This document shows positions 8,767 to 18,565 of a stretch of 64,000 bases of DNA, piece by piece; the first letter of the stretch is position 1; every line of letters starts with the position of its first letter. The notes below the pieces were generated by a model. It was not told where the DNA came from. It did not search any database and saw only the letters and a program-made list of their open reading frames with translations. The stretch covers positions 62,001 to 126,000 of the forward strand of contig NZ_BBNN01000025.1 of the NCBI RefSeq assembly GCF_000829695.1, read 5' to 3'. Source of the stretch: Streptomyces sp. NBRC 110035. Lineage in GTDB: Bacteria > Actinomycetota > Actinomycetes > Streptomycetales > Streptomycetaceae. The position numbers and the translations under genes were made by a program.

Positions 8767-9795
8767 TCAGCCGCCGTTGGACTGCCGGGTGCCTTCCGCC
8801 AGCGCGTCGAAGGTGTAGAGGTACCCGCCCGCGGGCCCGCTGACGGGCATGTACGCCCTGGTCCCGCCGGGCGTGATCGCCACGTTCGTCGCCGACTCGA
8901 GGCCCTCGGCGGTACGCGCGGGCACCTCGACCGTCGCCAGCCGCTCACCGTGCCGGTCGTACACGACCATCGTGGGCCGCCCGTGCAGCCCCTGGCAGAG
9001 GTTGCCGTCCGCGTCCACGGCGATCGAGTCGGTCTGCGCGATCCCGCCGTCGACCCGGATCGCGGTGTGCCGGGCGGTGACCCCGCCCCTGCCGCCGACG
9101 GGGAGGTAGGAGATCCGGTTCTCCGTCAGTTCGCTGAACCACAGCCCGCGCTACTCCGCGTCGAAGGAGATCCCGTTCGTCGCGGCCAGTTTGTCGGCCA
9201 GGACGGTGGCCTGCCCGCCGTCGCGGTCGATCCGCACCACACGGCCGAGCGCCCGGCCCTCGGTCAGGCCGCGCGAGTCGCTGACGTACAGGTGGCCGTC
9301 CTCGTCGAAGGCGAGGTCGTCGGGGTTCATCGGGGCTCCGTCGACCTCACCGGAGAAGAAGGTCCGCGGGTCGCTGCCGTCCGGGTTCAGGCTGACCGCC
9401 TCCCCGTGGGCGAAGTCGGTCAGGTAGAGCCGCCCGTCGTACGGGCTGAACTGCGCGGAGGTGTACGTCCCGCGCCCGTCGGTGTGGACGGCCCGCTTCG
9501 TCTTCCTGCGGACGTCGACCCGCATCACCTTCGGTTCGTCCTCGGGCGCGGTGACGTCGACGACGAACAGGCCGCCGTCCGCGCCGAAGACCGGCCCCTC
9601 CAGCAGCGTCATCCCGGTCTGTTCGTGCACCTCGGTCAGCTGCATCACCTGCTGTGCGCGCAGGGTCCGGCCGCCCGCACCGGGCGCCCCGGCCGTCTGC
9701 TCACCGACGTCACCCGTCTGCGTGCCGCAGCCGGTGAGGGCGAGGGCGCCGACGGTGGCGAGCACGGCGAGGGAGCGGAGGGGGAGTCGTCGCAT
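8767..9795 (-). pseudogene. SMP-30/gluconolactonase-like lipoprotein, interrupted by in-frame TAG
   Basis: A 343-codon frame encodes a lipoprotein (MRRLPLRSLAVLATVGALAL followed by lipobox LTGC) and a six-bladed SMP-30/gluconolactonase beta-propeller, with repeated DLAFDEDGHLYVSDSRG and LAATNGISFD strands. A single TAG at 9151-9153 falls inside a blade, between FDAE and RGLWFSELTEN. The frame continues unbroken to the TGA at 8767. A TGG codon would restore the family pattern FDAEWRGLWFSE, so one base change explains it. Either the gene is a recent pseudogene or the base is a sequencing error. SMP-30 proteins hydrolyse lactones or act as esterases. It is divergent from a monooxygenase that is also broken. 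Confidence 0.8.
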
Positions 9796-9912
9796 GGGGG
9801 TCACTCTTCCTGTCGGCTGCTGGGTGGGAGTGGGAGTGGGGGCGGGGGTGGGGGTGCCGGCGGCGGTGGGGCCGGGACGGACCAGTACGCGCCACCGCGC
9901 GTCCGATTCCCA

Positions 9913-9932
9913 ACCGGACAATGCTGTCCGGT
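9913..9932. promoter_or_regulatory. Perfect palindrome in divergent lactonase/monooxygenase promoter
   Basis: ACCGGACA and TGTCCGGT (8-bp perfect arms) flank an ATGC spacer. The site is about 120 bp upstream of the lactonase-like gene and 80 bp upstream of the monooxygenase start, in the only intergenic space that could serve both. The form suits a TetR dimer; the regulator gene at 8152-8745 is the obvious candidate. Confidence 0.65.
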
Positions 9933-10012
9933 AGTTGTTGCCGTAGCGGAGCCGACGGCCGCACGGGCCGACGCGGCCGGAACACCATGAGGATTGAGGC
10001 AGGGTCCCCCAC

Positions 10013-11825
10013 ATGACGATCCCTCGCACGATGCCCCACCGAGCGCCGTCCCCCGAGGAACTGGAGGCGCTGCGGCAGCGCTACCGCGTCGAGCGCGAGC
10101 GGCGCGTACGCCCGGACGGCGCGGCCCAGTACCAGGCCACCGAAGCCGAGTTCGGCTACTACGCCGCCGACCCGTACGTCGGTGAGGCCGCCGGGCGCGA
10201 GCCGCCGCACGACCGTCGACGTCGCCGTGGTCGGCGGCGGGTTCGGCGGCATCCTGGCCGGGGCGCGGCTGCGGCAGCGGGGTGTGCGGTCCGTCCGCGT
10301 CGTCGAGACGGGCGGCGACTTCGGGGGCACCTGGTACTGGAACCGGTACCCGGGCATCCACTGCGCCGTCGAGGCGCACGTGTACCTGCCGATGCTCGAC
10401 GAGACCGGATACGTCCCGGAGTGGAAGTACGCCCCGGGGGAGGAGATCCGCCGCCACGCGGTGCGCGTCGCCCGGCAGTCCGGCCTCTACGAACACGCCC
10501 TGTTCTCGACCTCGGTCACCTCGCTGACCTGGGAGGAGACATCCGGGACGTGGATCGTGGCCACCGACCGCGGTGACGCCTTCCACGCCACGTACGTCGT
10601 CACCTCCACCGGCACGCTGTCCACGCCGAAACTCCCCGGGATCCCCGGCATCCAGGACTTCGAGGGGCACACCTTCCACACCTCGCGGTGGGACTACGCC
10701 TACACCGGCGGCACCCCCGACGGCGGGATGACCGGCCTCGCGGACAAGCGGGTGGGCGTCGTCGGCACCGGCGCCACCGGCATCCAGGTCATCCCGATGC
10801 TGGCCGAGGACGCCGCGCACGTCCACGTCTTCCAGCGCACCCCGTCCACCGCGGACGTACGCGCCAACCGCCGCACCACCGCCCGGGACGTCGCCGCCGA
10901 CCGCGAGGGCTGGGCGGCCGCCCGCCGCGACAACTACCTCCGCATCGTCTCCGGCGAACCCGCCGACGAGGACCTCGTCGCCGACCGCTGGACCGAGTCG
11001 GCCGGCCTCCTGGAGAAGCTCCTGCCGAGCTTCCGCCGCCAGGGCGACCGGGCGGCCTTCGAAGCCGCCGACGCCGCGAAGATGAACGAACTCCGCGCCC
11101 GCGTCGAGGAGACGGTCACCGACCCGGACACGGCGGAGAAGCTCAAGCCCTGGTACCGGTACGCCTGCAAGCGCCCCACCTTCTCCGACCGGTACTACCA
11201 GGCGTTCAACCGAGACAACGTCACCCTGGTCGACACCGCGGACACCCACGGCATCGAGCGCGTCACCGAGAACGGCGTCGTGGTCGGCGGCGTCACGTAC
11301 GCACTCGACTGCCTGATCTTCGCGACCGGATTCGACGTCGGGACCTCCGGCGTCCTCTCCGGGAAGCTGCCGGTGTACGGCCGCGGCGGCACCCAGCTCC
11401 TGCACGCGTGGGCGCAGCAGGGCCCGCGCACCCTGCACGGCTTCACCAGCAACGGCTTCCCGAACCTCATCCGGATGGGGACCCTGCAGAACGCCAGCAG
11501 CGTCAACTTCACCCACATCCTCGACGAACAGGCCGTCCACGCCGCCGCCCTCGTCGCCGCCGCCGAAGCCGGGGACGCCCTCCTCGAACCGTCCCGCGAG
11601 CTCGAGGACGCCTGGCTCGCCACCCTGGCCAAGGACGCCCCCGACCACGAGTGGTTCCACGCCGACTGCACCCCCGGCTACTACAACCGCGAGGGCCGGG
11701 GCCGTCCCAACGGCCCCACCGCCTACCCCCACGGCGCCCACGCCTTCCACCGACTCCTCGAGCAATGGCGCGAGGACTCCCTCGACGACATCCTCCGGCC
11801 GAGGACGCCGGCCCGGGACCGGTGA
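10013..11825 (+). pseudogene. Flavin monooxygenase, Baeyer-Villiger type, with a frameshift near residue 60
   Basis: The gene begins at the ATG at 10013 (leader RTMPHRAPSPEELEALRQRY, then FGYYAADPYVG). The reading frame must change by one base between about 10185 and 10215 to continue into TVDVAVVGGGFGGILAGARL, the FAD Rossmann site. The remaining ~540 residues are intact. They include the Baeyer-Villiger fingerprint FEGHTFHTSRWDY, the NADPH site VGVVGTGATGIQVIP and a normal C-terminus. Total length is 1813 bp, not a multiple of three. These enzymes insert oxygen into ketones to give esters or lactones with NADPH and FAD. A GTG at 10182 could start a protein lacking the usual N-terminal extension, so activity is not excluded. 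Confidence 0.82.
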
Positions 11826-11844
11826 GCCGACGCGGGAGGGGACG

Positions 11845-13086
11845 CTACGGGGTACGCCGGTTCGTGCGTCCTGCGGTGCGGGCGGCACGGTAGGCCCGGG
11901 CCGGGTCGGCGGACGGGCCGGGAACGGGTTGCCAGACGCCGTACGGGGCGCGGTAGGGGTGCCAGCGCCCGTCCGGCCCGTACCTGAGCTGGATGCCTGC
12001 GGCGTCGTCGGTGAGCCGGTTGTGCTCGCACACGACGGGGGCCGTGGCGGCGGGGCGCAGCGGCTGGATGCGGGCCTGGGCGTCGGCGAGGACGTCGTGG
12101 CCGACGGCGAACGGTTCGAGGTAGGCGGCTGCTCCGCACGGCCCGCCGTGGGCGTGGGCGAGCCGGTAGTGGCCCATGCCGACGAGGTCCAGGCCGAGAC
12201 GGTCCATGGCGGCCTGCCGGAACGGCACCCCGTGCGGCAGGGCCAGGAAGCGCGCGATGTCGCTGCCGGGGCCGGGGCAGGCCGGTGTCTCCTGCCCGTC
12301 GAGAAGGGCACCGGCGCGGTGGGCGGCGTCCGCCGCCAGCGCGTCCAGGCCCCCGGCCGCGGGCAGCGGGGCGGGCGGCTCGGCGAGTGCACCGGTCGGT
12401 ACCGGGCGTGCCCCGGTGAGGTCGAGGTCGACCGGGCCGGGGATCGGCGGTGCGGGCAGGCTCGGCGGGGCCGGGGCCGGGGCCGGGGCCGGGGCTTGGG
12501 CAGGGACCGTGGCGGTGGGTGGGGGCCCGGACACAGGGGTTCCGGCTCCTCCGGGGGGCGTGCCGCTCGCGCGCAGACGCTTCTTCACGTGCTGGTGGGG
12601 GCGGCCGCGCAGGGTGAACAGCGCGGCGGGCGTGGTGAGCAGCCGCTCGGCGAGGAGCATGCCGAGGGCGACGGAGTGCGGGCACGCGGTGCCGGCGGCC
12701 TCGGGGGCGCAGGTGCAGGTGTGGGAGATGTCCTCCGGGCCGGGGACGAGGGGGACGCCGCCGGTGTGGGCCGGGTCGGTGAGCAGGTCGCTGACGGCGG
12801 CGGTCCCGGCGACGGCCGTGGCGTCGGGGCGTGCGCGGATCGCGGTCTCGACGCGGTCCCAGCCGGTGTCCGTGAGCTCGGCGACGAGCAGCCGGGGCCG
12901 GGCGACGCGACCGCCGGGCAGGGGGAACTTGGTCGTGGCGAAGCCCCGGTTGACGTTGAGCGGGCCCGCCTCGGCGGTGAGGAGCAGACGCCGTGCCGCG
13001 TCCAGGAGCGCGGTGTCCCCGGCGGCCCGGGCGAGGGCGGCGCTCAGGGCGTGGGCCCACCCGGTGGTGGTGTGTGGCCTGTTCAT
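11845..13086 (-). CDS. SWIM zinc-finger domain protein
   Basis: A 413-residue protein. Residues about 123-140 carry a SWIM finger, CTCAPEAAGTACPHSVAL, giving the Cys-x-Cys...Cys-x-His zinc ligands. The region before it resembles the N-terminal domain of actinobacterial SWIM proteins (LNVNRGFATTKFPLPGG). A Pro/Ala-rich low-complexity linker follows at about 180-215, then a C-terminal domain ending in Pro/Arg-rich sequence. SWIM domains bind DNA or proteins and in bacteria are commonly encoded next to SNF2 ATPases, as here (85 bp downstream of the SNF2 gene, same strand). The pair probably works as a chromatin- or nucleic-acid-remodelling unit; this is inferred from the pairing. Confidence 0.85.
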   Translation of the reverse strand: MNRPHTTTGWAHALSAALARAAGDTALLDAARRLLLTAEAGPLNVNRGFATTKFPLPGGRVARPRLLVAELTDTGWDRVETAIRARPDATAVAGTAAVSDLLTDPAHTGGVPLVPGPEDISHTCTCAPEAAGTACPHSVALGMLLAERLLTTPAALFTLRGRPHQHVKKRLRASGTPPGGAGTPVSGPPPTATVPAQAPAPAPAPAPPSLPAPPIPGPVDLDLTGARPVPTGALAEPPAPLPAAGGLDALAADAAHRAGALLDGQETPACPGPGSDIARFLALPHGVPFRQAAMDRLGLDLVGMGHYRLAHAHGGPCGAAAYLEPFAVGHDVLADAQARIQPLRPAATAPVVCEHNRLTDDAAGIQLRYGPDGRWHPYRAPYGVWQPVPGPSADPARAYRAARTAGRTNRRTP

Positions 13087-13171
13087 CGGTGTGCTCCCGG
13101 GGCCACGGGGTCGGTCGGTTCGTGGTCGGTGAGGGGGGCGTGGGTTCGTCCGGTGGTGGTGTGGGGACTGT

Positions 13172-16100
13172 TCATCGGTGTTCCCCCAGGGCCACGAGGT
13201 CGGCCAGTTCCCGGTCGGTGAGCCGGGTGAGCGCCCGGTCCCCGCCGGTCAGGACGGCGGAGGCCAGGGCACGCTTGCGGGTGAGGAGCTCGTCGATGCG
13301 GTCCTCGACGGTGTGCCGGGTGATCAGACGGTGCACGGTGACGGTCCGGTGCTGGCCGATGCGGTGGGCGCGGTCGGTGGCCTGGTCCTCCACGGCGGCG
13401 TTCCAGCTGCGGTCGTAGTGGACGACGTGGGCGGCGCGGGTGAGGGTCAGGCCGGTCCCGGCCGCCTTGAGGGACAGGACCATCACCGGGTGCCGGCCGG
13501 CCTGGAAGGCGTCGACCCTGCGCGTCCGCTCGGCCAGGGGCGTCGCCCCGTGCAGGAAGAGCGGGTCGTGGCCGAGGTGGGTGAGGTGGGCGGTGAGCAG
13601 GTGGCCCATGGCGACGTAGCTGGTGAAGACCAGTGCGGCCTCGCCGCTCGCCCGGATCGTCTCCAGCAGGTCGACGAGGGCCGCCGTCTTCGCCGAGCGT
13701 GCCGTGAACGCGGGTGACTCGCCGCTGGTGGGCGGCTGTTCACGCAGGTAGTGAGCGGGGTGGTTGGTGATCTGTTTCAGCGCGGTCAGGAGCTTGAAGA
13801 CCAGGCCGTTGCGTTCGATGCCGCGGGCGTCCCGGATCTGCTGCAGGGTCTCGCGGACGACCGCCTCGTACAGGCCGGCCTGCTCGGTGGTCAGCTGCAC
13901 CGGGCGCGGCCGGTCGATCTTCGCCGGGAGTTCGGGGGCGATACCGGGATCGGTCTTGCGGCGCCGGAGCAGGAACGGGGCGACGATCCGGCCCAGTTCG
14001 GTGGCCTCCGCGCCGTCGGGGTTCTTCTCCGCGGCGTTCGCCCACCGGGAACGGAACGCCGTCAGCGGTCCGAACAGGCCCGGGTTGGTCCAGTCGAGCA
14101 GCGACCACAGCTCGGACAGGTTGTTCTCCACCGGGGTGCCGCTCAGCGCCAGGCGGGTGGTGGAGGGCAGGGCACGCAGCCGGCGGGCGGTGGCGGAGGC
14201 GGGGTTCTTCGCGTGCTGGGCCTCGTCGGCGACGACCAGGCCCCAGTGCCGTTCGGCGAGGCGGGCGGCGTCGCGGCGCAGCAGGTCGTAGGTGGTGACC
14301 ACCAGCGTGGTGTCGGTGACCGCCTCCAGCGTGCGTTCGGCGCCGTGGTAGGCGACGACCGGCAGGCGGGGGGCGAAGCGGGCGGCCTCGCGGCACCAGG
14401 TGGCCACCAGGGACGCCGGGCAGACCACCAGCGCCGGGCCGGGAGCGCACTGCTGGTGGTGCAGGGTGAAGGCGAGCGCGGTGAGGGTCTTGCCCAGCCC
14501 CATGTCGTCGGCGAGGACCGCGCCGAACCCGAGGCGGGTGGTGTGCGCGAGCCAGGTCAGGGCCCGTTGCTGGTAGCCGCGCAGGGCGGCCGTCAGCCCG
14601 GCGGGGGAGGGCACCGCCTCGGGATGGTGCTCGCCCCGGCGCAGCACACCGATCAGGTCGGCGAGCGGTCCGGCGGGCCGGCAGGCCACCGTGTCGTCGG
14701 CGACGGTGACGGTGCCCGTCAGGGCGGCGGTCAGTGCCTGCGTCCCGGGCAGCCGGCCCAGGAGCCGGTGGCGGGCACGGCGCCGGAGAACCGGGTCGGC
14801 GAGGACCCACTGTCCGCGGACGCGTACGAGCGGCCGGGCCGCTTCGGCGAGGGCGTCCATCTCCTCCTCGCTGAGGTCGGCGCCGTCGAGAGCGACCTGC
14901 CAGCGGAAGTCGAGCAGCGCCGTCACGCTGAACCGCGGCCGCTCCCCGGCCGCCCGTCCGGGCCCGGCCGGGCTGCCCTCATCCGTGCCCCCGTCCGGTG
15001 TGCCGACGACCGCGGCCGCCGACAGGGCGGTGCGCAGCCGCTCGGGCCACACCACCCGTACGCCCGCTCCGGCGAGTTCGGCCTCCTGCTCCAGCAGCGC
15101 GACGATGTCGCCGGAGCGCAGGACGCACTGCCGCGGGTTCTCCTCACCGGCCAGCGCGGCCAGTGCGGCCGGTGCCTGATGCAGCCGCGCGGTCCGGCGC
15201 AGGACCCGCCGGACCCGCGGCCGGACCGTGTCGGCGTCCTCGCCGCCGACACGCGCGGTGCCGGCCCACACCCGGGCGGCGGCCACCTCGTCCGGCATGC
15301 CGGGGCCGGCAGCTGCGGGGCCGGACCCGGAAGGTCCGGACCCCGCAGGTCCGGACCCCGCAGGGACGGAAACCGTGGTGCAGGATCCCGCCGGGGCCAG
15401 GTGCAGGTCGGCGGTGAGCCGGTCGGCGGCGGCCTGCTCGTCGCCGGGCGGCCGGACCCGCAGGACCAGCAGCGGGGCCGGGCCGCCGTCGGCCAGGTCC
15501 TCCACACCGTCCAGCCAGCCGCGCACCGCCCCCTGCGTCCCGGCGGTGACCGGGCCCGGTACGGGCGCCGTCCAGGGGCCGGCCCCGCACAGGACGGCGG
15601 CCGGGGTGCGCACCAGCGCGTCGGCCACCGCGTCGCAGCAGGCGAGGATCGCCTGGCGCGCGCTCGTACCGGACCCGGACCCGGGACCGGACGACAGGAC
15701 GGCGCCGGGCGGCGCCGCCGCGGCGAGCGCCGTCAACGCGTCCTCGGCGTCCGCCGGGACCGGGCCCACGCGCCATACCGCGTGCCCGCGCCCGTCGAGT
15801 GCGGGATGGACGAGCCGGGCCCGGACGAGCTGCAGGGCGATGTGCACCGCCCGCTGCCAGAACACCGCGGTCGGGTCCGCGTCGGCACCGGCCCGGTGCA
15901 CCGCGGGCAGGCCGTCCGCGAGCCCGGCCCGCCACCCGGCGGCGGGCGGGGCGGACAGGCCGGTCACCGGCAGCGCACGGGAACGGGAGCCATCGTCCCG
16001 CACCCACCACACCGCCGGGCCCGAGCCCCGGGCGGGCACGAACGACACCGGGCAGCCCGCGGCAACCGCTTCGTGCAGCCGGGCCGGGGAGGGGGCGGGC

Positions 16101-17455
16101 GGCGTGGCCGCGGGTCCCGGCCCCGGGGAACGCCGGTCGCCCGCGTCCCCGGGGACGGCGGGGATGCCGGGGATGCCGGGGAGGGCGGGGGTGTCGATGG
16201 AGGCGAGCTCGCGCAGCAGTTTCAGCGCCGCCGCGCCGCGTGCGGCGTTCTTGTCCGGGCCGACCGCGGTGGCCTGGACCTGCAGGTCACTGGCCCGGTG
16301 GCGGCAGCGGTAGGTGCACTCCACGCGCGATCCCAGGGTTCGCAGCGTCGACTCGGGCTTGGTGATCGCCTCCCGCTGACAGTGCTTGTTGAGCGTCCTG
16401 ACCGGGTCCTGGCCCTGCGCGGGGACCGTGATGCGTACGGTCCCGGCCCGCTTGTCCTCGACCTGCGGGGCGGGCTCCGGCAGGCCGGCCAGTTCGGCGA
16501 GCAGCGCGCAGCAGGCGTAGTGCTTGGCCGTCCCGCGTGACCAGGCGGTCCGTTCCGGCCCGCTCCACGTGCGTTCCGCCCGCAGCAGGGCCCGCACGCG
16601 GTGGCGGCCTCCGGCGGGGGCCGGCTCCTCCTCGTAGGACAGGCCGTGCCCCTCACCCCCGCCGTGCTGTTCGGCGTACCAGTGCAGCAGCCTGGCCGGA
16701 GCCGGGGGCATCGCCGCGGCCCGCCGGAGTGCCGCCGTGCGCGTCCTGGTCCACTCCCTGCCCCGGGCGGTGAGGAGCAGCAGGTACAGGTCGCGGTGGC
16801 GCAGCCGTCCCGTGCCGGCCCGGCGCAGGGCTTCCCCCTCCAGCTCCGGGCCGGGCCCCCGTCCCGTCGACAGGGCGCGCAGCAGGCGGTGTTCGAAGAC
16901 CTCCGTCAGCATGCCCGGCAGGACGAGGCGCCCGGCCGCTCCGCCCCGGTCCGGCGGTTCGACGCCGGCCAGAGCTGCCAGCAGGGCGAGCGCCGCCCGG
17001 TCCTTCGCCTCCCGGCCGGTACGGGCCTGCCGGGCGGGTCCGGTGACCTGTGCGCCCGCGGTACCGACCACGGCCGCGAACGCGGCACCGGTGCCGCCGT
17101 GTTCCGGTGGGACCTCTTCGTACCGAGGGGGCGGCAGCACCTCGATCTGGGTGTGGGTGACGAGAACGTGCCGCGCCGACTCCACGTCGTCGGCCAGGAC
17201 GTCGATCACGGCTCGGCGCACCGGCTGCCAACCCGGCAGGTGCGCCGTCCCCAGGAGCACCAACCGCATGTCGCGCACCGTCAACAGCCCGGCGCCAAGG
17301 CGCCGCAGCGCCTCGTCGGCCACCGCGGGGTCGTCCCCCGTCGACCCGGCGAATCTCCTGAGCGTCTCCTGCCACGGGTCGGCCTCCGGCGACCTCACGT
17401 CCTGACCGGTCGACGCCGCCTCCGCCCGCGAACCGGCTGCAGCCGTAGAACTCAC
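13172..17455 (-). CDS. SNF2-family ATPase/helicase with dsRBD-like N-terminal repeats
   Basis: About 1427 residues. The C-terminal ~480 residues are a complete SNF2 motor: Walker A LADDMGLGKTLTALAF, Walker B box VVADEAQHAKN, LSGTPVENNLSELWSL, and motif VI DRAHRIGQHRTVTVHRL. The middle holds the SNF2-associated domain that actinobacterial versions share. The N-terminal ~500 residues are unusual. Segments ending ALALLAALAGVEPP, YACCALLAELAGLPEP and GAAALKLLRELASIDTP resemble the C-terminal helix of double-stranded RNA-binding domains. The third is preceded by PVRTLNKHCQREAITKPE, a fair dsRBD first helix. The GTG at 17455 has GGGGAG five bases upstream and is preferred over longer readings that start in non-coding-like sequence. 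It precedes the SWIM gene on the same strand. Confidence 0.88.
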   Translation of the reverse strand: MSSTAAAGSRAEAASTGQDVRSPEADPWQETLRRFAGSTGDDPAVADEALRRLGAGLLTVRDMRLVLLGTAHLPGWQPVRRAVIDVLADDVESARHVLVTHTQIEVLPPPRYEEVPPEHGGTGAAFAAVVGTAGAQVTGPARQARTGREAKDRAALALLAALAGVEPPDRGGAAGRLVLPGMLTEVFEHRLLRALSTGRGPGPELEGEALRRAGTGRLRHRDLYLLLLTARGREWTRTRTAALRRAAAMPPAPARLLHWYAEQHGGGEGHGLSYEEEPAPAGGRHRVRALLRAERTWSGPERTAWSRGTAKHYACCALLAELAGLPEPAPQVEDKRAGTVRITVPAQGQDPVRTLNKHCQREAITKPESTLRTLGSRVECTYRCRHRASDLQVQATAVGPDKNAARGAAALKLLRELASIDTPALPGIPGIPAVPGDAGDRRSPGPGPAATPPAPSPARLHEAVAAGCPVSFVPARGSGPAVWWVRDDGSRSRALPVTGLSAPPAAGWRAGLADGLPAVHRAGADADPTAVFWQRAVHIALQLVRARLVHPALDGRGHAVWRVGPVPADAEDALTALAAAAPPGAVLSSGPGSGSGTSARQAILACCDAVADALVRTPAAVLCGAGPWTAPVPGPVTAGTQGAVRGWLDGVEDLADGGPAPLLVLRVRPPGDEQAAADRLTADLHLAPAGSCTTVSVPAGSGPAGSGPSGSGPAAAGPGMPDEVAAARVWAGTARVGGEDADTVRPRVRRVLRRTARLHQAPAALAALAGEENPRQCVLRSGDIVALLEQEAELAGAGVRVVWPERLRTALSAAAVVGTPDGGTDEGSPAGPGRAAGERPRFSVTALLDFRWQVALDGADLSEEEMDALAEAARPLVRVRGQWVLADPVLRRRARHRLLGRLPGTQALTAALTGTVTVADDTVACRPAGPLADLIGVLRRGEHHPEAVPSPAGLTAALRGYQQRALTWLAHTTRLGFGAVLADDMGLGKTLTALAFTLHHQQCAPGPALVVCPASLVATWCREAARFAPRLPVVAYHGAERTLEAVTDTTLVVTTYDLLRRDAARLAERHWGLVVADEAQHAKNPASATARRLRALPSTTRLALSGTPVENNLSELWSLLDWTNPGLFGPLTAFRSRWANAAEKNPDGAEATELGRIVAPFLLRRRKTDPGIAPELPAKIDRPRPVQLTTEQAGLYEAVVRETLQQIRDARGIERNGLVFKLLTALKQITNHPAHYLREQPPTSGESPAFTARSAKTAALVDLLETIRASGEAALVFTSYVAMGHLLTAHLTHLGHDPLFLHGATPLAERTRRVDAFQAGRHPVMVLSLKAAGTGLTLTRAAHVVHYDRSWNAAVEDQATDRAHRIGQHRTVTVHRLITRHTVEDRIDELLTRKRALASAVLTGGDRALTRLTDRELADLVALGEHR

Positions 17456-17632
17456 TCCCACTCCCCATCGCCCCGGCGCGGCAGCACCGGACCCGATCAC
17501 CTTAAGCGAGTGATTCGCTACCGTGAGCCAGATTGCCGACATCGTCGCCCCCGGCACCGGTAGCGGCCTGGCCGGGGCGGTGGGCGACCGCAGCCGTGTC
17601 CATGGCTTCGCGTCCGTGTCCGACGTGGAGGG

Positions 17633-18070
17633 GTGCCAGGGCGGGCGGGCGGTACGGGGAGGCGCCCACGTGCCCGAGGGGATGTCGAACTCGCCGACGG
17701 CCGCATGCGCCACGACCAGGGGTCTCCCTGCCTGACGGTCAACCGCCGCCCCTCCGTGCTCCCTCCGGAGCTCGCCCGCCTCATGGACGGTCAGCTCCAG
17801 CACGGCCCCCGCCCGGCGCGGCAGCACGGCCGGGCGCAGATGCCTCTTGCCCGGTCACGGCCCTGGACGCCCGCGCAACCCCCTCGGCCGCGCGGGCACT
17901 CTGAGACGCCACGGTCCGCCCGCCCCCGCGGCACGGGACACCGTCATGACGGACGCCCTGGTGGGCCTGCCGCCCATGGTCGTCGCCGGCCTGCTCGGCA
18001 TCCACCCCGATCCGGCCGAACGCGGGGCCACCCTCGTCGGCGGGGACCGGTCCGCATGCTGGGCGGTGCT
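17633..18070 (+). pseudogene. Probable tyrosine-recombinase C-terminal remnant, frameshifted
   Basis: No intact gene is present between the SNF2 start and 18069. Two plus-strand segments in different frames look like pieces of the site-specific recombinases common in Streptomyces accessory DNA. About 17690-17800 reads CLTVNRRPSVLPPELARLMD, and about 17950-18070 reads LPPMVVAGLLGIHPDPAERG and then LVGGDRSACWAVLRA. In that family such segments precede and follow the catalytic His-Arg region, which I cannot find. The order and spacing fit one decayed gene, but recognition is by eye on short segments and could be wrong. Confidence 0.35.
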
Positions 18071-18565
18071 ACGGGCCGCACCGCGGGGCCGGCCGGGCAG
18101 GGCGCATGGCTTCTCCGTCCGGCCGCAGGTCGGCGTGGCGGAGTCCGGCGAGTGCCACGGCCAGGGCGCGCCGCCACCGGTGGGGGTCGTGTTGCCGTGA
18201 GGCGTCCATCACGGCGCCCACCATGAGGTGGACGGTCTCGAGGTCGTCGGGGGTCGCTCCGGGCGGCAACCGGCCGGCGCGGACCGCGCGTTCGACGAGC
18301 TGTGCGACCAGTTCCGCGATGCGGGCGCAGCCCTGCGCCAGGTGGGCGGTCCCCTGCTGTCCGCCGCGCAGCAGTTCACCCAGGGCGCGGTTGTCGGCTT
18401 CGAGTTCGAACTGCCGCTCCATGAACCAGGTGAGGCCGCTCCGGGGGTCGTCGTTCCGGCATGCCTGCTGGGCGAGGGCGACCACGGCGTCGACGTGTTC
18501 GGCGAACAGGGCGTCCACGAGGTCCTGGCGGTCGGGGAAGCGGCGGTACCGGGTGCCCATGCAGG
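18069..18565 (-). pseudogene. TetR regulator lacking its N-terminal helix-turn-helix
   Basis: The frame encodes the end of a TetR recognition helix (GTRYRRFPDRQDLVDALF) and the complete SbtR-type ligand domain (ELEADNRALGELL, QLVERAVRAGRLPPGATPDD, TVHLMVGAVMDASRQHDPH). The first ~45 residues, with most of the DNA-binding domain, are missing. They are replaced in frame by a transposase fragment, so a single 329-residue reading frame from 19058 to 18069 is a transposase-TetR chimera. The junction is at about 18562-18572. The chimera may not be expressed, as it has no credible start of its own. Confidence 0.75.

Noticed and set aside
11845..17455. SNF2 plus SWIM genes as a DISARM-like or other named defence system
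   Set aside because: No methylase, DUF1998 or PLD partner is present, and similar SNF2/SWIM pairs are frequent as ordinary chromosomal genes. Defence remains only a possibility.
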